From Hydrangea macrophylla (Eukaryota > Streptophyta > Magnoliopsida > Cornales > Hydrangeaceae), in NCBI GenBank assembly GCA_033977485.1, contig CM066983.1:110513580-110577579 (forward strand): a stretch of DNA of 64,000 nucleotides, given 5' to 3'. The translations under genes were made by a program, and so were the position numbers. The notes under the pieces are model-generated. The model did not search any database. It saw only the letters and a list, made by a program, of their open reading frames with translations, and was not told the DNA's origin. Every line of letters starts with the position of its first letter. Positions within the stretch are counted from its first letter, which is position 1. Shown one piece after another: positions 33,627-45,720 of this stretch.

Positions 33627-36600
33627 TCAGTTGGTCTGATGATTAAGACGTCGCATGCCAATTCCATACACCAATTTCTGAAAAGTTGACTTGGATAATG
33701 CCTTAGTAAAGAGATCAGCAAGGTTATCGTTTGATTGAATTTGTTTGACTTCAATTTCACGATTATCTTGAAGTTCATGTGTGAAGAAAAATTTGGGTGA
33801 AATGTGCTTGATCCGATCTCTCTTGATGAAACCTCCTTGAATTTGAGCAATACATGCAGCATTGTCTTCATAGATTGTAGTCGGCTCATCAACGACTGGA
33901 GTTAATTGACAACTACTCCGTATATGCTGAACTAATGATCTTAGCCAGACACACTCTCGGCTTGCTTCATGGAGTGCTAGAATTTCAGAATGGTTGGAGG
34001 ATGTAGCTACTAAAGTTTGTTTAGTAGAGCGCCAAGAAATAGCTGCATTATTGTTCAAAAATACATAACCTGTTTGTGAGCGACCCTTATGAGGGTCGGA
34101 CAGATAACCTGAATCTGCATAACCAACTAAATGGGAATGATTAGATAAATCAGATGAATAAAACAAACCCATATCATTGGTCCTACAAAGGTATCTAAAA
34201 ATGTGTTTTATTCCAGTCCAATGCCTATAGGTGGGTGCAGAACTAAATCTTGCAAGCAGAATCACAGAAAATGCAATGTCTGGTCTTGTACTTTGAGCCA
34301 AGTACAATAGTGCACTAATAGCACTCATGTATGGTACTTCAGGACCAAGGATTTCTTCGTTTTCTTCTTTTGGTCGATATGGATCTTTCTTGACATCTAG
34401 GGACCTGACGACCATGGGTGTACTTAGTGGATGAGATTTGTCCATATTAAAGCGCTTCAACATCTTTTCAGTATAGTTTGATTGATGAACTAATATTCCA
34501 CTAGTACTTCTCTCGAGCTGCAAGCCGAGACAAAATTTTGTTTCCCCAAGGTCCTTCATTTCAAACTATTTCTTTAAATAGCTAGCAGTTTTCTCAAGCT
34601 CTTCTGGAGACCCAATTAGATTGATATCATCCACATAAACTGCTACTATGGCAAATCCATTTGCAAATTTCTTTATGAAGACACATGGACAAATGGGATT
34701 ATTTTCATACCCTTCCTTAGACAGATCTTCACTAAGACGGTTGTACCACATTCTTCCGGATTGTTTCAAACCGTACAATGCACGTCTTAGTTTGATCGAG
34801 TACGTACTTCTTGGTTTTGCTTCAGGCAAAGCCAATCCTTCAGGGATCTTCATGTAAATATCTGTGTCTAATTCCCCATATAGGTATGCAGTTACTACAT
34901 CCATGAGTCTCATGTCTAGTTTTTCAGAAACTGCGAGACTTATTAAATATCTGAATGTGATTGCATCCATAACTGGGGAGTATGTTTCTTCATAATCAAT
35001 CCCAGGTTTCTACAGGAAACCTTGTGCTACAAGACGTGCCTTATATCTTGCAATATCATTTTTCTCATTTCTTTTTCTCACAAACACCCATTTAAAACCT
35101 ACCGGGTTTACATTCTTTGGTGTTTGTGCTATAGGTCCAAATATACCACGTTTTTCAAGAGATTCCAATTCTGCTTGAATTGCTTCTTTCCATTTTAGCC
35201 AATCATTTCTTTGTCGACATTCATTTATACTACGTGGTTCAGTATCATCATTTTTATCATTGCCCTTGGATATTTCAGTAGCTACTGCATAAGTAAATAT
35301 GTCATCGATGACTAATTTCTTTCGCTCCCACATTTCCCCTGAAAATATATGGAATATTGAGATCTCACTATTATCAGGTACCTGAGTCATAGTCTCTTCA
35401 GGGACTAGTGTCTTGTCTAAGGCATTATCTTCCGCGGAGATTTCAGGGAAAGTGGGTTTTTGGTACATAACCTCTTCTAGAGCGCTATGAACATCTTCTT
35501 CTGGAGCTTTATTAGGGCATGATTTTTCATTCACTCTCCGCTTCCGGGGAGCTGAATCTTTGGAACCTATAGGTCTGCCACGCTTCTGGCGTGCAACAGA
35601 TTCATTTGTTGCCATATTCGAAGTTCGTCCTACAGGGACACTAATTCGAGCAGATGCATTCATAGCTGGCACATGTGACTTTGTCACCTTAGCTGCATCA
35701 TTAAATGAATCAGGTAATTGATTTGCAATTTCTTGTAAATGCAATATTCTCCTTACCTCATAATCACATTGAGAAGTTCTTGAATCTAGATGAGACAAAG
35801 TGGAAGTAGTCCACGATAATTCACGTCGTTCTTCAGGAATAAGTTGTTTTCTATTAATTTCATTTCCTCCCCCTAACGACGGGAAGACTGTCTCATCAAA
35901 TTGGCAATCTGCAAACCTGGCAGTAAATACATCACCTGTCAATGGTTCTAGATAACGAATAATAGAAGGTGAGTCAAAACCAACATAAACTCCCAACCGC
36001 CGTTGGGGACCCATCTTAGTACGTTTTGGGGGTGGTATCGGAACATGTACTGCACAACCAAATTTTCGCAAGTGTGAAATGTTAGGTTGACAACCTGTCA
36101 CAAGTTGTGCAGGTGAAAATTGATTATAAGAAGTGGGTCTAAGTTTAAGTAACATTTCAGCATGCAAGATAGCATGTCCCCATGCACTAACAGGGAGTCT
36201 AGATTGTATAAGTAAAGGCCTTGCAACAAGTTGAAGGCGTTTAATTAGGGATTCTGCTAAACCATTTTGTGTATGTACATGTGGGACAGGATGTTCAACA
36301 TTAATTCCTATGGACGAACAATAGTCATCAAAAACTTGAGAGGTGAATTCGGCTGCATTGTCAAGTCGAATAGACTTAATTGGTTGGTCCGGAAAGTGTG
36401 CCTTAAGTTTGATAATTTGACTAAGTAATCTGGCAAAGGCAAGATTGCGTGTAGAGAGTAAGCATACATGTGACCATCTAGTGGAAGCATCTAATAAGAC
36501 CATGTAATATCTAAATGGGCCACTAGCAGGGTTAATTGGACCACAAATGTCACCTTGTATCCTTTGTAAGAAAGATGGTGACTCAAAAGCAATTTTAAGA

Positions 36601-37232
36601 AACGAAGGTATAGTAATAAGTTTTCCTTGTGAACAAGGAATACAAAGGTGTCCACTAGGCAAAATCAAATGTTGGTTTGCTAGAGTATGCCCATTTGAGT
36701 TATCCACTATCTTTTTCAACATTGTAGATCCAGGATGACCCAAACGATCATGCCAAAGAATTAAATTTCTTGGATCTTTGAGCTTCTGGCTCCTTTTAAG
36801 CTTCTGGCTCATGATGGCATGTGATTCAACAATCTCAATAGTTGTGTAATATAATCCCAATGAGAGAATAGAGAATTTTTCTAATGTAAGCTTCTGGCTT
36901 CCAACATAAGAAATTATGCATAAAAATTCTTTGTTACCTTCATTTTTAGTTTCAATATGATACCCATTCATGCGTATATCTTTAAAACTTAGCAAGTTTC
37001 TTCGGGAACTACTTGAATATAACGCATTTTGAATGAAAAGGTGAGTACCATTTGGTAACAAAATATGGGCTCTTCCGGAGCCTTCAATAATTTGTACAGA
37101 TCCAGCTATAGTAGACACATTTTGTTTGTTAAGTTCTAGTGTAGAGAAGAACTTTTGGCATTTAAGTATGGTGTGAGTTGTCCCACTATCGACCAGGCAT
37201 ATATCATCATCGCATTTTTGCATCCGTTCCAT
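33627..37232 (-). pseudogene. Copia K pol: protease, integrase, reverse transcriptase, RNase H
   Basis: Three open stretches in one frame (37232-35010, 34970-34566, 34559-33627) are separated only by stop codons. Protease active site CLVDSGTTHTILK is at the start. The integrase zinc region is LWHDRLGHPG...CIPCSQGK. The catalytic core runs from GDICGPINPASGPFRYYMVL through RLDNAAEF to a downstream Glu in NGLAESLIKRL. RT entry is FKWVFVRKRNEKNDIARYKA, then VTAYLYGELDTDIYMKIPEG and AVYVDDINLIG with catalytic YVDD. RNase H is GYADSGYLSDPHKGRSQTGY, SWRSTKQTLVATSS and NLADLFTKAL. TAG codons at about 35010-35012 and 34566-34568 stand where relatives have sense codons. This encoded the enzymes for element copying and integration; the present copy cannot make full-length pol. 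Confidence 0.93.
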
Positions 37233-37406
37233 ACCTTGAAAAAAAAATAATAATAATAATAAAGAAAAGAAAATATTTAACTAAGCAATGAACTATCTTA
37301 AATATTATTCAACGCATAATTATTCAAATGTCCCAAACAAATTAAACTCATCCCATGCATATAAGTAAAATAAAAATAGTTCCAACTAAAAAAATTATCC
37401 AACTAT
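37233..37406 (-). other. Non-coding gap between gag and pol of Copia K
   Basis: Gag and pol are in the same frame but separated by this AT-rich stretch with stops. On the - strand it ends in a U-rich run and TTTTTTTTCAAG|GT, which looks like a 3' splice site just before the protease frame. A GT donor in the right phase was not found at the gag end (TCA|GTCTAG is phase-incompatible), so intron status is unproven. Confidence 0.4.
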
Positions 37407-38528
37407 CTAGACTGAGGGTGGTGGATCGCCTAACATTATATTGAATGCCTCATTAGTGACAGGCTCTCCATCTTCATCCTGAAAAAAATATGAACAATCC
37501 AAATGGGTGTTGCCAATTGTGTATCCAGATGGGATATCACTATTTTCCCATTCTTCCAATAAATTTGTCTCTGCGGTTCTAATAGATGCTTGGTATTGCT
37601 CCACCTCCTGCTTGGAGGCACGACAATTGCGCGACCAATGTCCACTTTTTCCACATCTATAACAAACATCACTGGGCGTACTGTTATTATTAGGTGTGCC
37701 CTTGTTACCTTTGGAAGGAGTTGCAGACCATTTCTTGTGGTTCTTGAAATTAACATTCTTTTATGGACCAAAATTATTGTAACCACCTCTCTTGGAATGA
37801 TTATTATGACCACCTCTTCTGGGGTTGCCACCTCTTCCAAAGTTAATATTTCTACCACGTCCCCTGCCTCGGCCTCTTTGGTAGCCAAAGTTTGCATTTG
37901 CTTCAGGAAATGCCACAGCTCCAGTTGGTCTAGCATTATGATTTTTCATTAGAACCTTACTATTTTCCTCTGCAACAAGAAGAGAAGTTACCAATTCTGA
38001 ATACTTGGCAAAGTTACGCTCTCGATATTGCTGCTGCAGGAGCACATTCGAGGCATGGAAGGTTGAGAGTGTCTTTTCTATCATTTGAGCATCTGTCACT
38101 TTTTCACCACATAATTTAAGATGAGAGACAATGTTGAATAATGTGGAGTTATATTCTGAAACCGTCTTAAAATCTTGGTACCTCAAGTTCAGAAACTCAC
38201 TATGTGCATTAGGAAGTATGACCATCTTCTGGTGGTTATACCTGTCCTTCAGGGACTTCCATAGACTCAAGGGATCTTCCTCAGTTAAGTACTCGTTCTT
38301 GAGGTCATCATGAATATGATGACGTAAGAAAATAAGTGCAGATGCTTTCTCTTCAGGAGACATTTTATTTCCTTCGTTAATAGTATCACCCAACCTTTTA
38401 GACTGCAAGTGAAGTTTGGCATCAAGCTGCCAAGACAAATAGTTCTCTCCATTGACAGCAAGAGCATTAAATTCAAGTTTTGTAAGACTCGACATCTGAA
38501 GGGAGAAAATAAATAAATGAATAAACAA
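37407..38528 (-). pseudogene. Copia K gag (capsid-nucleocapsid), one internal stop
   Basis: A UBN2-type gag: LEFNALAVNGENYLSWQLDA near the N-terminus, then DRYNHQKMVILPNAHSEFLN and YNSTLFNIVSHLKLCGEKVT, then an RG-rich stretch (GYQRGRGRGRGRN) and the zinc knuckle CYRCGKSGHWSRNC. A TAA at 37761-37763 splits it into 38528-37761 and 37760-37407, in the same frame. The first Met (38528) precedes the more typical MSSLTKLEFN start 12 codons later (near 38495). Gag packages the element RNA in virus-like particles. Confidence 0.9.
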
Positions 38529-38679
38529 TTAAAGAAGATATACAATCTGAGCATGATAAAAATTAGAATATTTGAGGATTTTAGATTTTATCATGTAAAA
38601 CTTCTAGTTTCAATTAACCATTTTATATGAATAATAAAACATAAATAAAAAAAAATAACTTCCAATAACTGGAATAGTA

Positions 38680-38879
38680 GAACTTCAAGTTCTAAAACTT
38701 ATATCACAGATCTTCAGGTCTGGATTATTATGTTCATATGGAACTTCAGGTTCCAAAATTTACATCACAGATCTTCGGGTCTAGACGATTATTTAATAAG
38801 GAACTTCAGGTTCTCATGTATGTCACAAATCTTCAGGTCTGGATTATTATTTTATATAGAACTTCAAGTTCTAATATAT
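38680..38879. repeat. Tandem repeats in the Copia K leader
   Basis: Three and a half units of about 60 bases, each starting with GAACTTCAGGTTC or GAACTTCAAGTTC and followed by CACAGATCTTCAGGTCTGGA. The 13-base word is an inverted repeat around a central C. The array lies between primer site and gag, in the transcribed leader. Confidence 0.9.
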
Positions 38880-39529
38880 ATGTATGTATATATCAGTCTA
38901 TATATAAATTTGAGCCATATCAGAATTTACATAATGAACGGAGTAAATCACAATAATCATCAACTAGTAAAATAATATAGAATTGAAACAAAAATAATAA
39001 TAATAATAAAATAAAATAAATAAAAATCTACACTTTTAAAACAGTCCGTGGACTCATTGGTTAATTGTTGGGCTCAAAAAATAGTTCGTGGCTTAATTGA
39101 TAAAACCAAAATTTTTTTTTTTTTTTTTCAAAATAGATCGTGGCTTTAGATCATGTGAACAAAGAGAAAATTTACTTTGATCTATGTGAACAAATCGTGA
39201 ATATGGCAAAATATAGGACTTACACACATAATGTTGCAAAAGACATCTGTTAGAATAGCCTACACACATAATATAGGGCTTACAGTGGTTTGGTTTGACA
39301 AACATGTATCTATATCTCTAGATAGATCATGTAATGAATTAAATAATAATAAAATAATTAAAAAGGATAGCTTTTTTTCTTCCTTTCTTCACCATCAGAC
39401 CCGTATGCCAAAGGTATGATGGATTAGATCGAAGAAGAGAATATAGTATTACTTACACACACATCTCGTTCGACCATACCTGTGTTTTCTTTAGAGTTGG
39501 TTGACTCTCTTTTCAATAACTAGGGTTTT

Positions 39530-39552
39530 AAGAGGCTATCGTGCTGATAACG
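39530..39552 (-). other. Primer-binding region of Copia K
   Basis: On the - strand the 5' LTR is followed by CGTTATCAGCACGATAGCC. TTATCAGCACGA next to the LTR is a form seen in several plant Copia elements and is thought to pair with an internal (half) Met-tRNA. Confidence 0.6.
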
Positions 39553-39740
39553 TGTTATAATAAAGAGAAAATAAGAGGAAGAAGAAAAGTAATACTAGAA
39601 TCAAGTCAGTTTTTCTCATTGATATGCTCCCTATTTATAGGGTAAGGTAGGGGTGTGTGAATAAATATCACTTTACAATTAGATCCCTAACCTAATATAA
39701 AATGTGGACAGCCACACATAAATATGTAATATTTACAACA
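39553..39740 (-). repeat. 5' LTR of Copia K
   Basis: Direct repeat of 33164-33349 with four substitutions and one 2-base difference (GTGTGTG against GTGTG). Element transcription would start in it toward lower coordinates. Confidence 0.93.
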
Positions 39741-40673
39741 AAAAGCAAGTTTCGGAGATTATTCAATATGAGAATGTGACATATAGCAACTCAACAGATT
39801 CTTGGTCGGTACCAGAGGTGGAGAGGTGGTTGGCGGCGGCTGTGGAAGAGAAAGAGGGAAAGAAGGAGAGCTTTTTGGAAAGAGAGGATTATCGAGAGAG
39901 AGAGGGAGAGGCAGATTTGGGGATTTGGGGGTTGGGTGGGTTAAGTCTAACCTAGGTTAAATGAGTTTGGTTAGGATTCTCTTTAATTTTTGTGGGCCTC
40001 GTCTGTTGGGAATTTAACACGCGGAATCAAATTACCCTAAATAAACACACACACATGAGCAGTAATTAAACATGCACACCAAAGAAAAGACACACAGATT
40101 TCTACATGGTTCGGCCAAACACTTGTCTACATCCACACCCGAGAGATCTATTCTTTCACTATTGAGTAAAAGATGGTACAAGTTACATGGATTAATTCCC
40201 ATAACCCAAATACAATACTCTTGTACACTCCCATGCAATACCCCAAAGAACCTGACATAATCACTATAATACACAGAGAAATCATAGATACAAAGAAATA
40301 CCCTCTCTACCTCACATCCCTATAACGCTGTGACCACCCCACAGAAAAACTCTAATAATTAATGTCTCATATCCTTTGCACCTCTCTTTGTCACCACTCT
40401 CTGACCGAGTGTGATCACTCCACCATATGTATATATCCCGCATACATATGATATACACGGCCTAGAGTAGGAGTTCATGCATGTTACCAACACTTTCATG
40501 TTGATAAGCCTGCTCTTATCTAATTATATATCAACTTGGTTGCATACATCTTATCCAACAAGAAACCACTTAAGAGTTCAAACTCTTCATGCATGCATGA
40601 AACCGCGGTCAAGCACAAATACTTATCATGTATGACCCAACAAACTAAACATACACGTGGTTGATGCTCAATA

Positions 40674-41936
40674 ATCGCTCCCTCAGCCACATGTGAGGTA
40701 ACAACTCAATTGTCAACCAACCACATATCACCAGCACCCCCAACCGGAGTGCTCACATTCCCCTAACTAGAGTGCCCACAAAGCTTATCCACTTTGTAAC
40801 CATTTGCTAACTTGTAAACAAATATCAGCTTGCACATACCTTGAATCCACCCTGTCTCGACACCCCTGATTCGAACAATACGGCCAATACATGTGCAATT
40901 ATCTCGAGTCAATTATACAAATTAATTCCATCAGAGAAGACCCTCGATCCCTCTTTCTCCCCCACCAGGATTTTCCCTCACTATCGTCTGAACCATGAAC
41001 AAACCATCCACGCACTCACTTATATAAGGATTTTTCATCAAGGAATTTGGAGTATAACTCTACCAACCAGACGACACAAACCATTCACACTTCTCTCAAC
41101 CGCTGTGTATGATTTCAGCAACATATTAGATTCCTCCCTGCTCCAAAAATATTTGATCAACGCTCCTATGTGCAGTATCCTATGTGTATGATTTCAGCAA
41201 CATATTAGATTCCTCCGCAACTTTGGGATCAATATCACACCACCCAAATAGCGAACCTGATCAACGTTCCTATCCAAATAGCGAACCTGCTCTAAAAATA
41301 TTTGATCAACGTTCCTATCCATTCCTATGTGCAGTAACAATTACCTCTGTTGGATAATTGCGCCTGTGTCTGCAATCGTCTTCTTGAAACCCATCAAATT
41401 ATTTTCTCCAGACGCACATACTTACCGTACCCGGAATCTAACAGTCCAAGAAAAATGTCCGTATGAGTGGAATGTGAGAACCTCTCTACCATATGCAACA
41501 GTAGCACAGTAGCATCAAATTAATTTTCGGCTGTAGATCCCAACATGCTGTTATATATATAGGATCTATCACCAAGAAAAAATCCGTGTAGAATTTTGCA
41601 AATTTGCACCCACCGATGAATCCGCATCGCCTAAAAACCATGGATCACCTATGATCCGAATTTTAAACAACACTGCTTGTCCCACAAAACTCCTTGAATT
41701 TTTAACCAATCAAAGCCCTTGGATTCAATGCGCTTGACACACAAGATAACTTCTCATATCCAAGCACAAAACCAAATCCAAATCATTCCACCGTGAATGA
41801 GTGCCCATGTCGCACGCTCACGTAACCGTTTACTGCATCATCGAATTCATTTTTTTTCCCCTTAAGCTTTTCTTTGTACCACTATGCTGCTATTCTACTA
41901 CCACTTTGTGCTCTGTCCAATATGATCTCACTAACT
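40674..41936. other. Interior of LTR element I, non-coding
   Basis: No gag or pol motif in any frame. Local duplications are present: GATTTCAGCAACATATTAGA occurs at about 41110 and 41188, and TTTGATCAACG(C/T)TCCTAT at about 41152 and 41301. The element looks like a small non-autonomous LTR element. Confidence 0.55.
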
Positions 41937-42179
41937 TGGTTGGGAATTTAATACGTTGAACCAAATTCCTCCAAATAAACACACACATATGAGTAGTAAT
42001 TAAACATGCACGCCAAAGAAAAGACACACAACCCGAGGGATCCATTTTTTCACTATTGCGTAAAACATGGTACAAGTTACATGGATTAAATCTAATAACC
42101 CAAATACAAGACCCATGTACACTCTCCACTCAATACCCCAAATCATAGAGACAAAGAAATACCCTCTCTACCTCATATC

Positions 42180-42382
42180 TAGGGGTGAAATCGGTTCGGT
42201 TCGGTCGGTTTTGGGGGGGGTTTTCCACCGACCGATCGGTTCGGTTTCGGTCGGTTTTTTCGGTTTTAGGCTTATTTTTCGGTTCGGTTTTCGGTTTTAC
42301 ACTGCACCTACCTCATGAAAACCGACCGAACCGATCGGTTCGGTTCGGTGGTTCGGTTTGTTCGGTTTTGCTTTCACCCCTA
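42180..42382. mobile_element. hAT MITE inside the right LTR of element I
   Basis: 203 bases with ends TAGGGGTGAAA / TTTCACCCCTA and an 8-bp TSD CTCATATC (42172-42179) against CTCATATT (42383-42390). The interior is built of GGTTCGGTT words. Confidence 0.88.
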
Positions 42383-43212
42383 CTCATATTCCTATAATAC
42401 TGTGAACACCCTCACAGAAAACTCCAATAATTAATGTCTCACGCCCAAAAGGGGTACTCTCTCGTCACCACTCTCTGGCCGAGTGTGATCACTCCACCAT
42501 ATGTATATATCCCGCATACTTATGATATACACGGCCTGGAGTAGGAGTCCATGCATATTATACAACACTTTCCATGTTGATAAGCCTGCCATATATATCT
42601 AATTGTATATCAGCTTGGTTGCATACATCTTATCCAACAAGAAACCGCTTAGAGTTCAAACTGTCATACCCGCTCCTGCGGTATTTATTTATATCATTTT
42701 AGCATGTTTACGGTTGTGTTAATTAACGTGTGTAAAGTGAGTGATGACTCACTAGTTGTTGGAGGGTGTCTTTTGAGAACCCAGTATTGGCCTTAAAGGC
42801 AGTTTGGAAGGTATCAAGAGAGGACACGGGAACATGGAAAATCATGTTGTATTGGCATAGCTAAATGACATTTATGTGATTTAAATGTTATTTGACTTAT
42901 TTGGTATTTTCATGAATAGTAATTATACCTGTGTAGTATAATTTCTGATAGTTTTGATCTAGTTTTAGATCGTTTGAACACTGTGGTGAGAACGTGAGTG
43001 ATACATTGCTTAAAAAGTAGGTTGTGTAGAGATTTCACGGAAAATAGTTTTCGGAACGTAATTGCGGTGACAAACGGGACTTAATCAAAAACTTTTGTAA
43101 TTTATGATTTTCACTCGTAAAGTTATAAAATGGGCGTGCACGACGTTTCAAGACTTAATGAGGAGTTTTGAGAACTCGCGGGGTGGTAAACACAATTTCT
43201 TGAAAGTTTGTC

Positions 43213-43220
43213 TATAAATA
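43213..43220 (+). promoter_or_regulatory. TATA box of LTR G
   Basis: TATAAATA about 550 bases into the LTR, repeated at 49635-49642 in the 3' LTR. LTRs E (about 13194) and H (60562-60570, - strand) have TATATATAG at the matching place. Confidence 0.65.
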
Positions 43221-44504
43221 GCAAGGGTTGGAAATTCATTTAGTTGTAAACTTCTCAAAATATCGTTAGAGAGGAGAGAGAAAAGGGAGATTATTGCCAC
43301 GGACTTTGCGACGACGATCGGCGACCTTTCGTCCGTCTGTTTTCAACCAAACTTCATATTTGAACTCCCCAAGGTAAGGGCTACGTTTTGATAGTCTTTA
43401 GGCCACGTTTGGCTAAGTTTTTATAAATTTCTAAATCTAGGAATTTGGGGAAAACACGTGTAAACTTGTAGGTTTTGCGTAGGATCGGAGATTTGGTGTT
43501 TAATCGGGCTTCTAGTCGTTCCCTCAAAGTTATACGACGATAGCTCAAGGTATGAATTTCTAGCCTATGTTATATAGGTGAAATACATGTTTTATATTTC
43601 GGCGACGAAATCGAGATCCGGGCAAAATCCATGTGTTAATCTTAGGCCCGTTAATTATGCACGCGCTTAAATGTGAAAAGCATGTTAAATTTTACGCGAG
43701 CACGTATATGTGTTAAATGAGTATGTTTATGTGCCTATGTGGGTTAAAGGGGGATTTGTGCTAATTCACCGTGAGGCGTCCTCTCGAAGGGGGAGGATTA
43801 GCAGTGACGACGGTCACTTGCCGATAAAGGCATTACGTGACATGTCGAAGGGGCATGGGTCATGGTTGAGTCGAAAGACTTTGGATCGGTGAATGTGCAC
43901 TTATTCCCTAGAGACCAATAGTTATGTGTTATGATGAGATTAAAGCATGATTTGTCATATATGCATATGTTAGAAATTGTGCACTCAGCATATAGCTGAG
44001 CAATGGAGATTTACTCCATTGCAGGTATAAAGGAAAGAAAGGAGAAGCGTGAAGGGTGAGGCCGGGGGAATGCCGGGGATCCTCTTGTATATGTTTTATC
44101 TTCTTTGCTGATCATTGTAATAATGAGCTTTTGAATAGCTAGAACCCTGGATTTAACTTGGAGGCTTTAGTGTGGATTTTATGATGTTGTAATAGGTATT
44201 AAAACTCTTTTGGGTTATGTGGTAATGAATCCGAACTCATGAATTCGTGTTTTGAATACTTAACTTGTCAAAGTCGAATTTTAAAGGAATATGGTTAGAG
44301 TTTTGTAAATTGCGCCAAACAAGCCTTAGCTTGTTCCGCTATTATTTCTTTTCATGGATTAGTGAGATTAAACTTGGTTTTGATAGCCTGTTATAGCTTG
44401 AGACGTTTGGATTAATGTAAGAGTGTTTGGAGTAGTAGAATTGGTGGAGGTTGGATGCCTTAGCAAAATTCTGCAGCTTTGGGCAGGATTCTGCTAAAGG
44501 GTCA

Positions 44505-44540
44505 TTCGACCGGTCGAAGGGGGTCGTTCGACCGGTCGAA
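44505..44540 (+). repeat. Paired TTCGACCGGTCGAA palindromes in the 5' LTR of G
   Basis: Two identical 14-base palindromes at 44505-44518 and 44527-44540, start-to-start 22 bases. The upstream context CTGCAG...TTTGGGC also precedes the palindrome array of LTR E (about 14320), so the sites are positional homologues. Confidence 0.95.
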
Positions 44541-44831
44541 ATACCCCCTGCCAGAATTCTTTTTCTACCTCTTTCGAAAATTATTAAAAGGTTTTGATTG
44601 GTTCTTAGGGTACCTTTGGGATCCCTTTCAACATAAAATCATTTGTTTTGAAATATAATTACGTTTTCAATTTTATACGGATTTTACAACTCGGAGGGTA
44701 ATGTTTTCAAAGTTTTATAGACTCAAGATTATTTTAAAGTTCTTTTCCGCTGCGTATAGTTATTGTTGAGCCTTGGTGGCGTGCCACGTGTCCTGTTTCC
44801 GCACATTAGCGGGATGGGTCGTGACATCTAG

Positions 44832-44843
44832 TGGTATCAGAGC
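44832..44843 (+). other. Primer-binding site of element G
   Basis: TGGTATCAGAGC, complementary to the 3' end of plant initiator Met-tRNA, five bases after the 5' LTR. Confidence 0.9.
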
Positions 44844-45442
44844 AATAGGTAACAAAACTTTGGGAACGTTCGACGTCGAGTGAAGTGTTGAGTGAATTGA
44901 CACATATTCTAGAATGCATCCACATATTGTAGAGATGTTGATGCATATGGTATGTTATTATACATACATGATTATGTTATTGGCATACATGCATAGTATT
45001 TATGCACTCGTGAATCGGTGGAATCATGCGAACATGGAACCGTATGGTGAGATGAAGTTTTCTGTGGGTTATCATAGACCTTGTGGGGTGATACGAGAGA
45101 TAGATGATATCTTGGTGGTGACGAACCATTGAATTTCTAAATGGAAATAAAATAATTTTTGATCGAATTGGTGGATGTTTTCAACAATAATGACAAGTGT
45201 CCTTTGAGGGATCTAACTGAGAACGGAGTTTGAATAGTGAGTGTCAGGAGAAAGATTCCTTATGGTTCACATAGAGAATGAAAGGTGATTGTTCGTAGTC
45301 GAGTTTTAGAATTGAGATTGATTGATAAGAGTTCCGTCTCGGACATGGACTAAACGTTGTGACGTGAGAGAGTAGAGATGGACAGTTGGGGTTTATGACA
45401 GAAAGGTAATTCAGCAACACGAATTGCTTGGGTATGGGGTAA

Positions 45443-45720
45443 GTGAGGAATCTCTCACCTTATCTTATGGTGTAAACCTACGGTGTGATCGTATGGGTTA
45501 TCTTATGATTTTCTCTTACACTGTATCATGAATAGTTAAAGAATCTTTCAACTGATTTTACGGTATTGGGATGATTGGATGGTTGAGGAATCTCTCAACC
45601 TATCTTACGGTATGTATTGGATGGTTGAGGAATCTCTCAACCTATATTATAGTATGTATTGGGGGTTGAGGAATATCTCAACGTATTGTGAATATTGTGG
45701 TTGTTGAGGAATCTCTCAAC
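45443..45720 (+). repeat. Array of short hairpins in element G interior
   Basis: GTTGAGGAATCTCTCAAC (6-base stem, 6-base loop) occurs at 45582-45599, 45624-45641 and 45703-45720, with one change at 45665-45682. Weaker relatives are GTGAGGAATCTCTCAC at 45443-45458 and GTTAAAGAATCTTTCAAC near 45534. Spacing of the last four is 42, 41 and 38. CTTACGGTATGTATTGG-like words lie between them. Confidence 0.92.

Larger units (their letters stand above)
33164..39740 (-). mobile_element. Ty1/Copia retrotransposon 'K', nearly full length
   Basis: 6577 bases with LTRs of 186 (33164-33349, 3') and 188 bases (39553-39740, 5'). The LTRs differ by four substitutions and a 2-base indel by eye, about 2 percent. 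Terminal TG...CA. The TSD is AAAAA against AAAAG in an A-rich site. On the - strand the order is 5' LTR, primer site, leader with repeats, gag, protease-integrase-RT-RNase H, polypurine tract, 3' LTR. Coding parts lie in one frame but contain stops, so the copy is defective. It inserted into MITE M. Confidence 0.93.
42662..44826 (+). repeat. 5' LTR of element G
   Basis: TGTCATACCCGCTCCTGCGG to GCGGGATGGGTCGTGACA. Transcription should start about 30 bases after TATAAATA (43213-43220), leaving a very long R-U5. A paired palindrome lies at 44505-44540. Confidence 0.96.

Noticed and set aside
37406..37407. Calling the gag-pol gap of Copia K a true intron
   Set aside because: The acceptor looks good, but the only nearby GT donor would put gag and pol out of phase.
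43710..43892. 60-residue frame present twice (also 50132-50314)
   Set aside because: Its duplication only reflects the two LTRs of element G. It is short, has no motif and lies in the untranslated LTR.
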